Shown here in pieces: positions 51,783 to 62,117 of a DNA stretch of 64,000 nucleotides. The DNA is from Pseudomonas citronellolis. GTDB lineage: Bacteria; Pseudomonadota; Gammaproteobacteria; Pseudomonadales; Pseudomonadaceae. The notes below the pieces were generated by a model, which was not told the DNA's origin, made no database searches, and saw nothing but the letters and a program-made list of their open reading frames with translations. The first letter of the stretch is position 1. Each line of letters starts with the position of its first letter. A program made the position numbers and the translations under genes. The DNA is taken from the NCBI RefSeq assembly GCF_029335315.1, contig NZ_JARJLT010000099.1, positions 1-64,000 on the forward strand, read 5' to 3'.

Positions 51783-51813
51783 GTTCAGGAAAGCGTTCAG
51801 GAAAGCGTTCAGG
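51783..51813. repeat. 12-bp tandem repeat at the 3' end of a Nudix gene
   Basis: GTTCAGGAAAGC occurs twice in tandem (51783-51794, 51795-51806) and a third copy is cut to GTTCAGG (51807-51813). The last unit contains the Nudix gene's stop codon (TGA on the minus strand, 51809-51811). Unit-number changes would not alter that protein but would change the downstream spacer. Confidence 0.8.
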
Positions 51814-52363
51814 TTTTCTTGTAGTGGCCCTGCATGGGTGCGATGGCCTCGTTGCGTACCGGGAAGTCCTGCTTCTGCCGGTCGCCGAAGTAGCATTCTA
51901 AGGTACGGCCCACGGTGGGGAAAGCCAGCTCCGACCAGGGAATCTCCGATTCCTCGAACAAGCGCACTTCCAGGCTTTCCTCGCCGGCGGCGAAGTCCGC
52001 GCTGGCCAGTTCGGCGCGGAAGAACATGTAGACCTGGCTGATGTGCGGCAGGTCGAACAGGGTGTACAGGCGCAGGCCCTCGACCCGCGCGCAGGCTTCT
52101 TCCAGGGTCTCGCGGGCGGCGGCCTGTTCCAGGGTCTCGCCGTTCTCCATGAAGCCCGCCGGCAAGGTCCAGAAGCCCTGGCGCGGGGCGATGGCGCGGC
52201 GGCAGAGGAGGATGCGGCCCTCCCATACCGGCAGGCAGCCGGCGACGATGCGCGGGTTCTGGTAGTGCACCGTGTGGCACTGGTCGCAGACGTAACGGGG
52301 TCGGTTGTCGCCGTCGGGAATGCGCAGGCTGACGCCGGCGCCGCACTGACTGCAGAATTTCAT
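51809..52363 (-). CDS. Nudix hydrolase with N-terminal zinc ribbon
   Basis: This 184-residue protein begins MKFCSQCGAGVSLRIPDGDN. The first 30 residues hold a CxxC...CxxC zinc ribbon (FCSQCG and YVCDQCH). A Nudix box follows (GFMENGETLEQAAARETLEE), a slight variant of GX5EX7REUXEEXGU. The layout resembles the NudC/ADP-ribose-type pyrophosphatases of pseudomonads. The ATG at 52363 directly before the ribbon is the sensible start. It is divergent from a second Nudix gene. Confidence 0.88.
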   Translation of the reverse strand: MKFCSQCGAGVSLRIPDGDNRPRYVCDQCHTVHYQNPRIVAGCLPVWEGRILLCRRAIAPRQGFWTLPAGFMENGETLEQAAARETLEEACARVEGLRLYTLFDLPHISQVYMFFRAELASADFAAGEESLEVRLFEESEIPWSELAFPTVGRTLECYFGDRQKQDFPVRNEAIAPMQGHYKKT

Positions 52364-52475
52364 GGGGTTTCCTTGGGGGCTGCTGCGCCCATCTTGCTCG
52401 TCCGAGCCCCCGCCCAGCAAGGGGGTGGGGCTTGGGCGAGGCTGCCTTTCATGCCATGATTCCGCAATTGAGAGA

Positions 52476-53096
52476 ATGGCTTACACGCAGGATGTCCGCA
52501 TGCTGGACGAGCTGCGCCGGCGCATCACGGCGCACACCCCTCTGGACCTGAACAGCGAGCAGCGCTTCCCCGAAGCGGCGGTGCTGCTGCCCATCACTCC
52601 CGCCGAGGAGCTGGTGTTGACGCTGCGCGCCACCGGGCTGTCCACCCACAGCGGCGAAGTCGCCTTCCCCGGCGGGCGCCGCGACCCGGAGGACGTGGAC
52701 CTGATCCACACCGCGCTGCGCGAAGCCCAGGAGGAAATCGCCCTGCCGCCGAGCCTGGTCGAGGTGCTCGGCCCGCTGAGCACCCTGGTGTCGCGCCATG
52801 GGATCAAGGTGACGCCGTTCGTCGGTTTCGTCCCGGACTTCGTCGAGTACACCCCCAACGACGGCGAGATCGCCGCCGTGTTCAAGGTGCCGCTGGAGTT
52901 CTTCCGCGGCGACCCGCGCGAGATGACCCACCGCATCGACTATTTCGGGCGCAGCTGGTACGTGCCCAGCTACCGCTTCGGCGAGTACAAGATCTGGGGG
53001 TTGTCGGCGATCATGGTGGTCGAGCTGGTCAACCTGCTGTACGACGCCCGGATCGACCTGCACCAGGCGCCGCCGCAATTCATCAAGCTCAGCTGA
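52476..53096 (+). CDS. Nudix hydrolase, CoA pyrophosphatase (NudL/YeaB) type
   Basis: This protein of up to 206 residues has the CoA-pyrophosphatase signature LSTHSGEVAFPGGRRDPED running into the Nudix helix HTALREAQEEIALPPSLVEV. The family hydrolyses CoA and derivatives to phosphopantetheine and 3',5'-ADP. ATG 52476 is the first start. ATG 52500 (MLDELRRRI), with AGGATG six bases upstream, would give a 198-residue form. It is followed 39 bp later by the gamma-carbonic-anhydrase-like gene. Confidence 0.9.
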   Translation: MAYTQDVRMLDELRRRITAHTPLDLNSEQRFPEAAVLLPITPAEELVLTLRATGLSTHSGEVAFPGGRRDPEDVDLIHTALREAQEEIALPPSLVEVLGPLSTLVSRHGIKVTPFVGFVPDFVEYTPNDGEIAAVFKVPLEFFRGDPREMTHRIDYFGRSWYVPSYRFGEYKIWGLSAIMVVELVNLLYDARIDLHQAPPQFIKLS

Positions 53097-53135
53097 GCGG
53101 CGCCGCACAACAACAAGATGCCTGAGGAATCACCG

Positions 53136-53663
53136 ATGAAATACCGCCTGGGCCAGGCCCGAGTCGAAACCCATCCCGACAGCTGGATCGCGCCGAACGC
53201 CGCGGTGATCGGCAAGGTGCGCCTGGACGCCGGCGCCAGCGTCTGGTTCAACGCCGTGCTGCGCGGCGACAACGAGCTGATCCACATCGGCGAGAACAGC
53301 AACGTCCAGGACGGCACCGTGATGCACACCGACATGGGCTTCCCGCTGACCATCGGCAAGGGCGTGACCATCGGCCACAACGTCATGCTGCACGGCTGCT
53401 CGGTGGGCGACCACAGCCTGATCGGCATCAACGCCGTGGTGCTCAACGGCGCGAAGATCGGCAAGTACTGCATCATCGGCGCGAACTCGCTGATTCCCGA
53501 GGGCAAGGAGATTCCCGACGGCTCGCTGGTCATGGGTTCGCCCGGCAAGGTGGTGCGCGAACTGACCGAGCAGCAGAAGAAGATGCTCGAGGCCAGCGCC
53601 GCCCACTACGTGCACAACGCCCAGCGCTATGCCCGCGACCTGGCCGAACAGGACGACGCATGA
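53136..53663 (+). CDS. Gamma-carbonic-anhydrase-like hexapeptide protein
   Basis: This 175-residue left-handed beta-helix protein has hexapeptide repeats ([50 protein letters not shown]). The metal-binding histidines of gamma-CA enzymes are present in VMHTDM and [10 protein letters not shown]. The YrdA/PaaY-like members are often of unclear activity. GAGGA at 53124-53128 fixes ATG 53136; the upstream ATG at 53118 lacks a site. Its TGA overlaps the DUF1289 ATG (ATGA). Confidence 0.92.
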   Translation: MKYRLGQARVETHPDSWIAPNAAVIGKVRLDAGASVWFNAVLRGDNELIHIGENSNVQDGTVMHTDMGFPLTIGKGVTIGHNVMLHGCSVGDHSLIGINAVVLNGAKIGKYCIIGANSLIPEGKEIPDGSLVMGSPGKVVRELTEQQKKMLEASAAHYVHNAQRYARDLAEQDDA

Positions 53664-53848
53664 GCCAGGAACGCCCGGTAGCCTCGCCCTGCGTGTACGT
53701 CTGCACCCTGGACGAGCAGGACCTGTGCATAGGCTGCCAGCGCACGGCCGACGAAATCACCCGCTGGGGCCGCATGGACAACGACGAGCGCCGCGAAGTG
53801 CTGCGCCAGTGCCATGACCGCGCCCGCGAACAGGGCGTGCTGCTCTAG
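53660..53848 (+). CDS. DUF1289 small cysteine protein
   Basis: This 62-residue protein carries the DUF1289 pattern: [20 protein letters not shown] with four cysteines, then [17 protein letters not shown]. It may bind a metal or Fe-S cluster. It overlaps the preceding gene by four bases (ATGA), so both are coupled. Function unknown. Confidence 0.9.
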   Translation: MSQERPVASPCVYVCTLDEQDLCIGCQRTADEITRWGRMDNDERREVLRQCHDRAREQGVLL

Positions 53849-53884
53849 CGCGCCGAATACATTCCCTTCCCGAGGTCCGACGCA

Positions 53885-55066
53885 ATGCCCCGTATTGGAA
53901 CCCCCCTGTCGCCCACCGCGACCCGTGTACTGCTCTGCGGCTCCGGCGAGCTGGGCAAGGAAGTGGTGATCGAGCTGCAGCGCCTGGGCTGCGAAGTGAT
54001 CGCCTGCGACCGCTACGCCAACGCCCCGGCCATGCAGGTGGCGCACCGCAGCCACGTGCTGAGCATGCTCGACGGCGCCGCCCTGCGCGCGGTGATCGAG
54101 CAGGAGAAGCCGCACTACATCGTCCCGGAAATCGAGGCCATCGCCACCGCCACCCTGGTCGAGCTGGAAGCCGAGGGCTACACCGTGGTGCCGACCGCCC
54201 GCGCCGCCCAGCTGACCATGAACCGCGAGGGCATCCGCCGCCTGGCCGCCGAGGAACTGGGCCTGCCCACCTCGCCGTACCACTTCGCCGATACCTACGA
54301 GGAATACGCCGCCGGCGCCGCCGCGGTGGGCTACCCCTGCGTGGTCAAGCCGATCATGAGCTCCTCGGGCAAGGGCCAGAGCGTGCTCAAGTCCGACGCC
54401 GACCTCAAGGCCGCCTGGGACTACGCCCAGGAAGGCGGCCGCGCCGGCAAGGGCCGGGTGATCGTCGAAGGCTTCATCGACTTCGACTACGAAATCACCC
54501 TGCTCACCGTGCGCCACATCGGCGGCACCACCTTCTGCGCGCCCATCGGCCACCGCCAGGTCAAGGGCGACTACCATGAGTCCTGGCAGCCCCAGGCCAT
54601 GAGCCCGAAAGCCCTGGCCGAGTCCGAACGCGTGGCCAAGGCGGTGACCGAGGCCCTGGGCGGGCGCGGCCTGTTCGGCGTCGAACTGTTCGTCAAGGGC
54701 GACCAGGTGTGGTTCAGCGAAGTCTCGCCGCGCCCGCACGACACCGGCCTGGTCACCCTGATCTCCCAGGACCTCTCCGAGTTCGCCCTGCACGCGCGGG
54801 CCATCCTCGGCCTGCCGATCCCGGCGATCCGCCAGGTCGGCCCGTCGGCTTCGGCGGTGATCCTGGTCGACGGCGAGTCGCAGCAGGTCAGCTTCGGCAA
54901 CCTGGGCGCGGCCCTGGCCGAGCCGGACAGCGCCCTGCGCCTGTTCGGCAAGCCAGAAGTCTCCGGCCAGCGGCGCATGGGTGTGGCCCTGGCGCGCGCC
55001 GAGTCGATCGAGGAAGCGCGGGCCAAGGCGACCCGTTCGTCCGAGGCGGTGGTCATCGAGCTGTGA
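53885..55066 (+). CDS. purT: Formate-dependent GAR transformylase
   Basis: PurT is the ATP-grasp enzyme that makes formyl-GAR from GAR, ATP and formate, the alternative to PurN. It has 393 residues. The N-terminal domain has [20 protein letters not shown], and the ATP-grasp core has [16 protein letters not shown] and [19 protein letters not shown]. It lies about 3.7 kb from purL but in a separate unit. Its stop overlaps the next gene's GTG by four bases. Confidence 0.97.
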   Translation: MPRIGTPLSPTATRVLLCGSGELGKEVVIELQRLGCEVIACDRYANAPAMQVAHRSHVLSMLDGAALRAVIEQEKPHYIVPEIEAIATATLVELEAEGYTVVPTARAAQLTMNREGIRRLAAEELGLPTSPYHFADTYEEYAAGAAAVGYPCVVKPIMSSSGKGQSVLKSDADLKAAWDYAQEGGRAGKGRVIVEGFIDFDYEITLLTVRHIGGTTFCAPIGHRQVKGDYHESWQPQAMSPKALAESERVAKAVTEALGGRGLFGVELFVKGDQVWFSEVSPRPHDTGLVTLISQDLSEFALHARAILGLPIPAIRQVGPSASAVILVDGESQQVSFGNLGAALAEPDSALRLFGKPEVSGQRRMGVALARAESIEEARAKATRSSEAVVIEL

Positions 55067-55785
55067 GTCGCCTGGCGGGGCTGGCCTGGTGGGCCGCGGC
55101 CCTGCCGCTGCTGCCACTGGCCCTGCCGTTGGCTGTGCGCACCCGGCGCACGGCCCTGCGCCTGGCGCCGGCTGCCGGCTCCCCCGAGGGGCTGGCTGGC
55201 GCCGACTTTCCCGGCGAACCGCTAAGGTTGCTGCTGCTCGGTGAATCGACGGTCGCCGGCGTCGGCGCTTCCTGCCTCGACTTTGCCCTGGCCGGGCGCC
55301 TGGCCACGGCCCTGGCGGCGCGCCTGCGCAGGCCGGTGGCCTGGCGCGCGCTGGGCGAGAACGGCATCACCGCCGGTGAGGCCTGCGAGCGCTTGCTGCC
55401 GCTGGCGGACGCGCGCTACGACCTGGTGGCGCTGGTGTTCGGCGTCAACGACACCACCCATTGCAGTTCCAGTGAGCGCTGGCGAGCCGCCATCGGCCAA
55501 CTGATCGAACATTTCCAGGCGCGCGGCGCCCGCGTGGTGTGCACGGCGGTACCGCCGCTGCGGCACTTCTCCGCGCTGCCCTGGCTGCTCCGTCAACTGC
55601 TCGGCTGGCGCGCCGGCCTGCTGGATCGTCAACTGCGGCAGCTGACGCTGCGATCGGGTGCCGGCTACTGCACGGTGGGGCTGGAGATGCGGCCACAGTA
55701 CCTGGCCATCGACGGCTATCACCCGTCGGCGCTGGGCTACCAGGTGTGGGGCGAGCATCTGGCCCAGTGGCTGGTGGAAGCGTAG
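55063..55785 (+). CDS. SGNH/GDSL-type esterase or lipase-like hydrolase
   Basis: This 240-residue protein has an N-terminal hydrophobic segment ([20 protein letters not shown], a signal anchor). SGNH blocks are visible: [10 protein letters not shown] (Ser), the Gly in [18 protein letters not shown] (Asn) and [11 protein letters not shown] (Asp/His). It is probably membrane-anchored, facing the periplasm, acting on an unknown ester. The GTG start is coupled to purT (GTGA). Its stop codon TAG (55783-55785) lies inside a GTAGGGCG repeat element. Confidence 0.85.
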   Translation: MSRLAGLAWWAAALPLLPLALPLAVRTRRTALRLAPAAGSPEGLAGADFPGEPLRLLLLGESTVAGVGASCLDFALAGRLATALAARLRRPVAWRALGENGITAGEACERLLPLADARYDLVALVFGVNDTTHCSSSERWRAAIGQLIEHFQARGARVVCTAVPPLRHFSALPWLLRQLLGWRAGLLDRQLRQLTLRSGAGYCTVGLEMRPQYLAIDGYHPSALGYQVWGEHLAQWLVEA

Positions 55786-55813
55786 GGCGTACAACCGTTC
55801 ACGGTTGTACGCC
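55781..55813. repeat. GTAGGGCG-type palindrome with 13-bp perfect arms
   Basis: GGCGTACAACCGT (55786-55798) and its exact complement (55801-55813) enclose only TC. The 5' end CGTAGGGCG matches the family at 8070, 44226 and 63427, but the core differs. It overlaps the SGNH gene's stop codon. Confidence 0.85.
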
Positions 55814-55833
55814 GATGGCGTCCGTTTACGCCC

Positions 55834-55880
55834 GTAGGAGCGGGCCATGCCCGCGATTCGCGCCCATGGGGCGCTCCTAC
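55834..55880. repeat. GTAGGAGCG inverted-repeat element
   Basis: GTAGGAGCG (55834-55842) and CGCTCCTAC (55872-55880) flank a core that includes GGGCCATGCCCGCGATTCGC. The outer sequence is the same as in the REP elements at 19195 and 50311. It lies 17 bp from the MFS gene stop. Confidence 0.8.
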
Positions 55881-55897
55881 AGGGTGCGGGTGGAGTG

Positions 55898-57199
55898 TCA
55901 GAGGTCCTGTTCGCGGGTCTCATGCAGGCACAGCACGGCGATCAGGCTCAGCGCCGCCGCCAGCGAAACGTAGCCGCCCACCCAGCTCAGCCCGCCCATG
56001 CCCACCAGCTTCTGGGCGATGTAGGGCGCCAGCGAGGCGCCGAGGATGCCGCCCAGGTTGTAGGCCGCCGAGGCGCCGGTGTAGCGCACGCGGGTGGGGA
56101 ACAGCTCCGGCAGCAGGGCGCCCATGGGGGCGAAGGTCACGCCCATGAGGAACAGCTCCAGGGCCAGGAACGCCGCCACCGCCACGGAAGAACCCTGGCT
56201 CAGCAACGGCTGCATGGCGAAGCCGGAGAGGATCGCCGCGACGCAGCCGGCGATCAGCACCGGGCGCCGCCCGAAGCGGTCGCTGGCCCAGGCCGAGAGC
56301 GGCGTGGCCGCGGCCATGAACAGCACGGCGAAGCACAGCAGGCCGAGGAACTGTTCGCGGCTGTAGCCCAGGCTGCTCACCCCGTAGCTCAGCGAGAACA
56401 CCGTGGAGATGTAGAACAGCGCGTAGCACACCACCATCGCCAGGGCGCCGAGCAGCACCGGGCGCCAGTGATGGGCGAACAGCTCGGCGATCGGCAGGCT
56501 GGAGCGCTCCTGGCGTTCCATGGCCCTGGCGAACACCGGGGTCTCGGCCAGCTTCAGGCGCACATAGAGGCCGACCACCACCAGCAGCGCGCTGAGGATG
56601 AAGGGCACGCGCCAGCCCCAGGCGCGGAACTGCTCCTCGTTGAGCAGCATGGCCAGGCTGAGGAACAGGCCGTTGGCGGCCAGGAAGCCGATCGACGGGC
56701 CCATCTGCGGGAACATGCCGAACCAGGCGCGGCGGTGCTTGGGCGCATTCTCGGTGGCCAGCAGCGCGGCGCCGCCCCATTCCCCGCCCAGCCCCAGGCC
56801 CTGGCCGAAGCGCAGCAGGCAGAGCAGCGCCGGGGCCCAGGCGCCGATGCTGTCGTAGCCCGGCAGCAGGCCGATCAGGGTGGTCGACAGGCCCATCAGC
56901 AGCAGCGAGGCGACCAGGGTCGACTTGCGCCCCACGCGGTCGCCGAAGTGGCCGAACAGCGCCGAGCCCAGCGGGCGGGCGAGGAAGGCGATGCCGAAGG
57001 TGATGAAGGCGCTGAGCATCTGCGCGGTGCCGGAGGTCTGCGGGAAGAACACCGGGCCGATCACCAGGGCGGCGGCGGTGGCGTAGACGTAGAAATCGTA
57101 GAATTCGATGGCGGTGCCGATGAAGCTGGCGACCGCGACCCGCGCGGTGGAGTTGGCGGGCGCCTGGTCGGCGTCGGCGGCGAGGCTGGCGGTGGTCAT
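55898..57199 (-). CDS. MHS-family MFS transporter (metabolite:H+ symporter)
   Basis: This 433-residue protein has about twelve membrane helices. The start STARVAVASFIGTAIEFYDFYVY is characteristic of the MHS family (ShiA, ProP, citrate and dicarboxylate carriers). The MFS loop GHFGDRVGRKSTL is clear. The substrate is probably an organic acid or osmolyte, but cannot be read here. ATG 57199 (MTTASLAADADQA) is preferred over an upstream GTG. The gene is alone, with a GC-rich spacer of 283 bp behind its start holding no recognisable gene. Confidence 0.93.
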   Translation of the reverse strand: MTTASLAADADQAPANSTARVAVASFIGTAIEFYDFYVYATAAALVIGPVFFPQTSGTAQMLSAFITFGIAFLARPLGSALFGHFGDRVGRKSTLVASLLLMGLSTTLIGLLPGYDSIGAWAPALLCLLRFGQGLGLGGEWGGAALLATENAPKHRRAWFGMFPQMGPSIGFLAANGLFLSLAMLLNEEQFRAWGWRVPFILSALLVVVGLYVRLKLAETPVFARAMERQERSSLPIAELFAHHWRPVLLGALAMVVCYALFYISTVFSLSYGVSSLGYSREQFLGLLCFAVLFMAAATPLSAWASDRFGRRPVLIAGCVAAILSGFAMQPLLSQGSSVAVAAFLALELFLMGVTFAPMGALLPELFPTRVRYTGASAAYNLGGILGASLAPYIAQKLVGMGGLSWVGGYVSLAAALSLIAVLCLHETREQDL

Positions 57200-57482
57200 G
57201 CGGGGTATCCCTGTCAGTCTGGCCGGCACGGCTCTGCGGGCGTGTCCGGCGGCGATGGTGGCTGCGCCCGGGCGCGAGGCGGGAAGCGCCGCCCGGGTGC
57301 GGGCAGGGACGGGAACCTCGCGGCGGGTTCGGGGCGAGGTCGGGTGCTTCGCCGGGCGCAGGCACGGGGCCGGGCTCGGGCTGGCGGGCGGACGACTGGC
57401 GCCGGGCGCTGCGCGGATAGCGCGGGCCCTGGCGCGGGATGCTGGGTAAGCAGGGGCCGATTATAGGGCGCGGGACGCCCGC

Positions 57483-58778
57483 TCAGGCAAGCCCGCCGTT
57501 GTCCGGGGTGGGCGCGGCGGCGCGCCCGGTGAGCCAGACCCGCACGCTCTTCACGCGGTTCTCGCCGGACTGCAGGATTTCCAGGCGGTACGGCCCGATG
57601 CGCAGGCACACCGGGCAGTCGGGAATCTGCTCCAGGGCCTCGGTGACCAGGCCGTTGAGGGTCTTCGGGCCTTCGCTGGGCAGTTGCCAGCCGAGGGCGC
57701 GGTTGAGCTCGCGGATGTTCGCCGAGCCATCGATCACGTAGGTGCCGTCGGCCTGCGGGTGGATGTCCGGGTTGCGCAGGGCGTCGGCGTTGCTGAATTC
57801 GCCGACGATCTCCTCGAGGATGTCCTCCAGGGTGATGATGCCGATCACCTCGCCGTATTCGTCGACGACAATGCCGATGCGCCGCTTCTGCTTCTGGAAG
57901 TTCAGCAGCTGGGTGGCCAGCGGCGTGCTCTCGGGAATGAAGTAGGGTTCCAGGCAGGCGGCGCGCAGGCTGTCCTTGGTCAGCTGGTTGTGGGTCAGCA
58001 GGCGCGCGATCTGGCGCATGTGGACGATGCCTTCGACCTGGTTGATGTCGTTGCGGAACACCGGCAGGCGCGTGTGGGTGGTGTTGCGCAGCTGGCCGAT
58101 GATGCTCTCCACGTCGTCGTCCAGGTCGATGCCCTGCACCTCGTTGCGCGGCACCATGAGGTCGTTCACGGTGATCTTTTCCAGGTCGAGGATGCTCAGC
58201 AGCATGTCCTGGCGGTTGCCGCTGAGCTTCTCGCTGGAGTCGCTGACCACGCTGCGCAGCTCATCGTTGCTCAGCGGCTTGTTGCGCCGCTGGGCCGGGT
58301 CGAGGCCGAACAGCCGCAGGATAGCGTTGCTCACCCCGTTCATCAGCCACAGCAGCGGGCTGAACAGGCGCTGCAGCCACAGCAGCGGCAGGCTGGCGGG
58401 GAAGGCCACGCGCTCCGGTCGCAGGGTGGCGTAGGTCTTCGGGGTGATCTCGCCGAACACCAGCAGCACCAGGGTCAGGGCGATGGTGGTCGGCGCCACG
58501 CCGATCTCGCCCCACAGGCGCAGGGCCAGCAGGGTCGCCAGCGACGAGGCGAAGATGTTCACGAAGTTGTTGCCGATGAGGATGGTGCCGAGCAGCCGGT
58601 CGGTGCGCAGCAGCAGCCAGGCGGTGCGCCGCGCGCCGCGATTGCCCTGCTTGGCCAGGTGGCGCAGGCGGTAGCGGTCGAGGCTGAGCACGCCGGTCTC
58701 GACGCTGGAGAAGAACGCCGAGCACAGGAGCAGGAAGACCAGCAGGCCGATCAGATAGCCGGGATGGATGTCGTCCAT
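57483..58778 (-). CDS. HlyC/CorC family transporter (DUF21/CBS protein)
   Basis: This 431-residue inner-membrane protein has a DUF21/CNNM domain (about 1-190, with LVFGEITPKTYATLRPERVA), two CBS domains (about 210-330, RLPVFRNDINQVEGIVH, IVVDEYGEVIGIITLEDILE) and a C-terminal CorC_HlyC domain. The family (YfjD/PaeA/CorC-like) affects Mg2+, Co2+ or polyamine efflux. ypjD-like lies 19 bp upstream, so the two are probably cotranscribed. Confidence 0.94.
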   Translation of the reverse strand: MDDIHPGYLIGLLVFLLLCSAFFSSVETGVLSLDRYRLRHLAKQGNRGARRTAWLLLRTDRLLGTILIGNNFVNIFASSLATLLALRLWGEIGVAPTTIALTLVLLVFGEITPKTYATLRPERVAFPASLPLLWLQRLFSPLLWLMNGVSNAILRLFGLDPAQRRNKPLSNDELRSVVSDSSEKLSGNRQDMLLSILDLEKITVNDLMVPRNEVQGIDLDDDVESIIGQLRNTTHTRLPVFRNDINQVEGIVHMRQIARLLTHNQLTKDSLRAACLEPYFIPESTPLATQLLNFQKQKRRIGIVVDEYGEVIGIITLEDILEEIVGEFSNADALRNPDIHPQADGTYVIDGSANIRELNRALGWQLPSEGPKTLNGLVTEALEQIPDCPVCLRIGPYRLEILQSGENRVKSVRVWLTGRAAAPTPDNGGLA

Positions 58779-58797
58779 GCGGGGCGCGTCGCTCCGG

Positions 58798-59598
58798 TCA
58801 GATGTGCAGGATGAATTCCTTGACCAGCTTGCTGCCGAAGTAGGCCAGCATCAGCAGGCAGAAGCCGGCCAGGGTCCAGCGGATCGCCTTGTGCCCGCGC
58901 CAGCCGAGCTGGTGGCGGCCCCACAGCAGCACGGCGAACACCACCCAGGCGAAGCAGGAGAGGATGGTCTTGTGCGCCAGGTGCTGGGTGAACAGGTTGT
59001 CGAGGAACAGCCAGCCGGAGACCAGCGACAGCGAGAGCAGCAGCCAGCCGGCCCAGAGGAAGCCGAACAGCAGGCTTTCCATGGTCTGCAGCGGCGGGAA
59101 GTTGCGGATCAGCCCGCCCGGGTGCTTGTGCTTCAGGCGGTGGTCCTGGACCAGCAGCAGCAGCGCCTGGAACACCGCGATGGTGAGCAGGCCGTAGGCG
59201 ATGACCGACAGCAGGATGTGCGCCAGGATGCCCGGCTGCTCGTTGATCGGTTCCAGCGTGCCGTGGGGCATCAGCGTCGCCAGCAGGGCGGTCAGCGCGC
59301 CGAGCGGGAAGAGCAGCAGCAACAGGTTTTCCACCGGGATGCGCAGGCAGGCCAGCAGGGTGATGGCGATCACCGCGGCGGCGATCAGGCTGGCGGCGTT
59401 GAAGAAGTCCAGCACCAGGCCGGCGCCGGTCAGCAGCTGCGGCTCCAGGCTCAGGCCCTGGGCGATCAGCGCCAGCAGGCCGAGCACCAGCAGCAGGGGC
59501 TTGTTCGGCGCGGCGCGGCGCGCCAGGCAGGCGCCTTGGTAGGCCGTGGCGCCCAGGTAGAGGAGGGTGGCGAGCAGGCCGGGCAGCAGAGGGTGCAT
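58798..59598 (-). CDS. Cytochrome c assembly (CcsA/YpjD-like) membrane protein
   Basis: This 266-residue protein has about eight membrane helices. It shows the heme-handling CcsA/CcmC-type core with HxxLSVIAYGLLT and a conserved GWLFLDNLFTQHLAHKTILS segment. It commonly sits next to ffh in gammaproteobacteria, as here. A direct role in cytochrome c maturation is doubtful in a Ccm-system organism, and the function is open. It is divergent from ffh. Confidence 0.9.
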   Translation of the reverse strand: MHPLLPGLLATLLYLGATAYQGACLARRAAPNKPLLLVLGLLALIAQGLSLEPQLLTGAGLVLDFFNAASLIAAAVIAITLLACLRIPVENLLLLLFPLGALTALLATLMPHGTLEPINEQPGILAHILLSVIAYGLLTIAVFQALLLLVQDHRLKHKHPGGLIRNFPPLQTMESLLFGFLWAGWLLLSLSLVSGWLFLDNLFTQHLAHKTILSCFAWVVFAVLLWGRHQLGWRGHKAIRWTLAGFCLLMLAYFGSKLVKEFILHI

Positions 59599-59729
59599 AG
59601 GTTCTAGGCGAATCCTTCGAAAGGTGCCGAGTTTGGCACAGAACGCCCGCGCCTATAAAGCAGCCGGAAACGCTTCGCTTTCTCGCTGTGGCGGGATCAT
59701 CGGCGGTGTCTGTGGCCCGCGCACTTGGT

Positions 59730-59735
59730 TATAAT
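59730..59735 (+). promoter_or_regulatory. -10 element of ffh
   Basis: A perfect TATAAT at 59730-59735 is 54 bp before the ffh ATG. No strong -35 stands 17 bp upstream (only TGTCTG), so this is a -10 call with a weak -35. Confidence 0.6.
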
Positions 59736-59789
59736 CCCGCGCTTGCTGCAAAGCCCACCCCGGCCGGCCATGGCCCGATAGGAACGCGC

Positions 59790-61163
<1,374 letters not shown>

Positions 61164-61170
61164 TCCCCGA

Positions 61171-61190
61171 GGCCCGCCGTAGGGCGGGCC
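61171..61190 (+). other. Hairpin after ffh
   Basis: GGCCCGCC (61171-61178) and GGCGGGCC (61183-61190) form an 8-bp stem with a 4-nt loop 8 bp after the ffh stop. No T-tract follows, so it may be a weak or Rho-aided terminator ahead of the rpsP promoter. Confidence 0.5.
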
Positions 61191-61203
61191 GACGTGCTGC
61201 GGC

Positions 61204-61232
61204 TTGCGGCGCGGGGCTTTAGCTCATAGAAT
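61204..61232 (+). promoter_or_regulatory. Promoter of the rpsP-rimM-trmD-rplS operon
   Basis: TTGCGG (61204-61209), a 17-bp spacer and TAGAAT (61227-61232) lie 73 bp upstream of rpsP. Between promoter and gene is a CGGGC-TCCGT-GCCCG hairpin (about 61245-61259) followed by TTTCTTTTTT (61268-61277), which could be a leader attenuator. Confidence 0.6.
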
Positions 61233-61305
61233 ATGCGGCCTTTCGGGCTCCGTGCCCGAGGGCTGCATTTCTTTTTTGCAAGCAAACCATAGGAACAAAG
61301 TACGC

Positions 61306-61554
61306 ATGGTAACCATCCGTCTGGCTCGTGGCGGCTCCAAGAAGCGCCCGTTCTACCACCTGACCGTGACCAACAGCCGCAACGCTCGCGACGGTCGTTT
61401 CGTTGAGCGCGTCGGTTTCTTCAACCCCGTTGCCACTGGCGCCGAAGTCAAGCTGTCGGTCAACCAGGAACGTCTGAACTACTGGCTGAGCCAGGGTGCC
61501 CAGCCGTCCGAGCGCGTTGCTCAGCTGATCAAGGAAGCCGCCAAGGCTGCCTGA
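61306..61554 (+). CDS. rpsP: 30S ribosomal protein S16
   Basis: S16 has 82 residues: [37 protein letters not shown] and [16 protein letters not shown]. It binds 16S rRNA in the 30S body. AGGAAC upstream of ATG 61306 is the ribosome site. It is the first gene of the rpsP-rimM-trmD-rplS operon. Codon choice here is less GC-biased than in neighbours, typical of highly expressed genes. Confidence 0.98.
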   Translation: MVTIRLARGGSKKRPFYHLTVTNSRNARDGRFVERVGFFNPVATGAEVKLSVNQERLNYWLSQGAQPSERVAQLIKEAAKAA

Positions 61555-61559
61555 AGTCG

Positions 61560-62093
61560 ATGAACACGATGCCTGCGGCCGAGGAAATGATCGTACTCGG
61601 CAAGATAGTTTCGGTGCATGGCATTCGTGGCGAGGTGAAGGTGTATTCCTTTACCGACCCGTTGGACAACCTGCTGGACTACCGGCGCTGGACGCTCAAG
61701 CGTGGCACCGAGGTTCGACAGGCTGAACTGGTCAGTGGTCGCGTGCAGGGCAACGTCCTGGTGGCGAAGCTGAAGGGACTGGATGATCGCGAAATCGCCC
61801 GCACCTATGCGGACTTCGAGATCCTGGTACCGCGCAGCGAGCTCCCGGAGTTGGACGACGGCGAGTTCTACTGGAGCCAGTTGGAAGGTCTCAAGGTGAT
61901 CGACGCGAACGGGCAACTGTTCGGGATTCTCGACCACATGCTGGAGACCGGCGCCAACGATGTGATGGTGGTCAAGCCCTGTGCGGGCAGTCTGGACGAC
62001 CGCGAGCGCCTGTTGCCCTATACGGAGCAATGCGTGCAATCGGTAGACCTGGCAGCCGGCGAGATCAGGGTGGACTGGGACGCGGATTTCTGA
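61560..62093 (+). CDS. rimM: Ribosome maturation factor RimM
   Basis: RimM assists 30S maturation near S19 and 16S rRNA helix 33. It has 177 residues from ATG 61560, or 174 from ATG 61569 (MPAAEEMIVLGKIVS), which is closer to the usual length. The N-terminal RimM domain has GKIVSVHGIRGEVKVYSFTD, and the PRC-barrel has FYWSQLEGLKVIDANGQLFG and NDVMVVKP...RERLLPY. It starts 5 bp after rpsP. Confidence 0.97.
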   Translation: MNTMPAAEEMIVLGKIVSVHGIRGEVKVYSFTDPLDNLLDYRRWTLKRGTEVRQAELVSGRVQGNVLVAKLKGLDDREIARTYADFEILVPRSELPELDDGEFYWSQLEGLKVIDANGQLFGILDHMLETGANDVMVVKPCAGSLDDRERLLPYTEQCVQSVDLAAGEIRVDWDADF

Positions 62094-62117
62094 CCCGCAG
62101 GGTAGGAGTATCAACCC

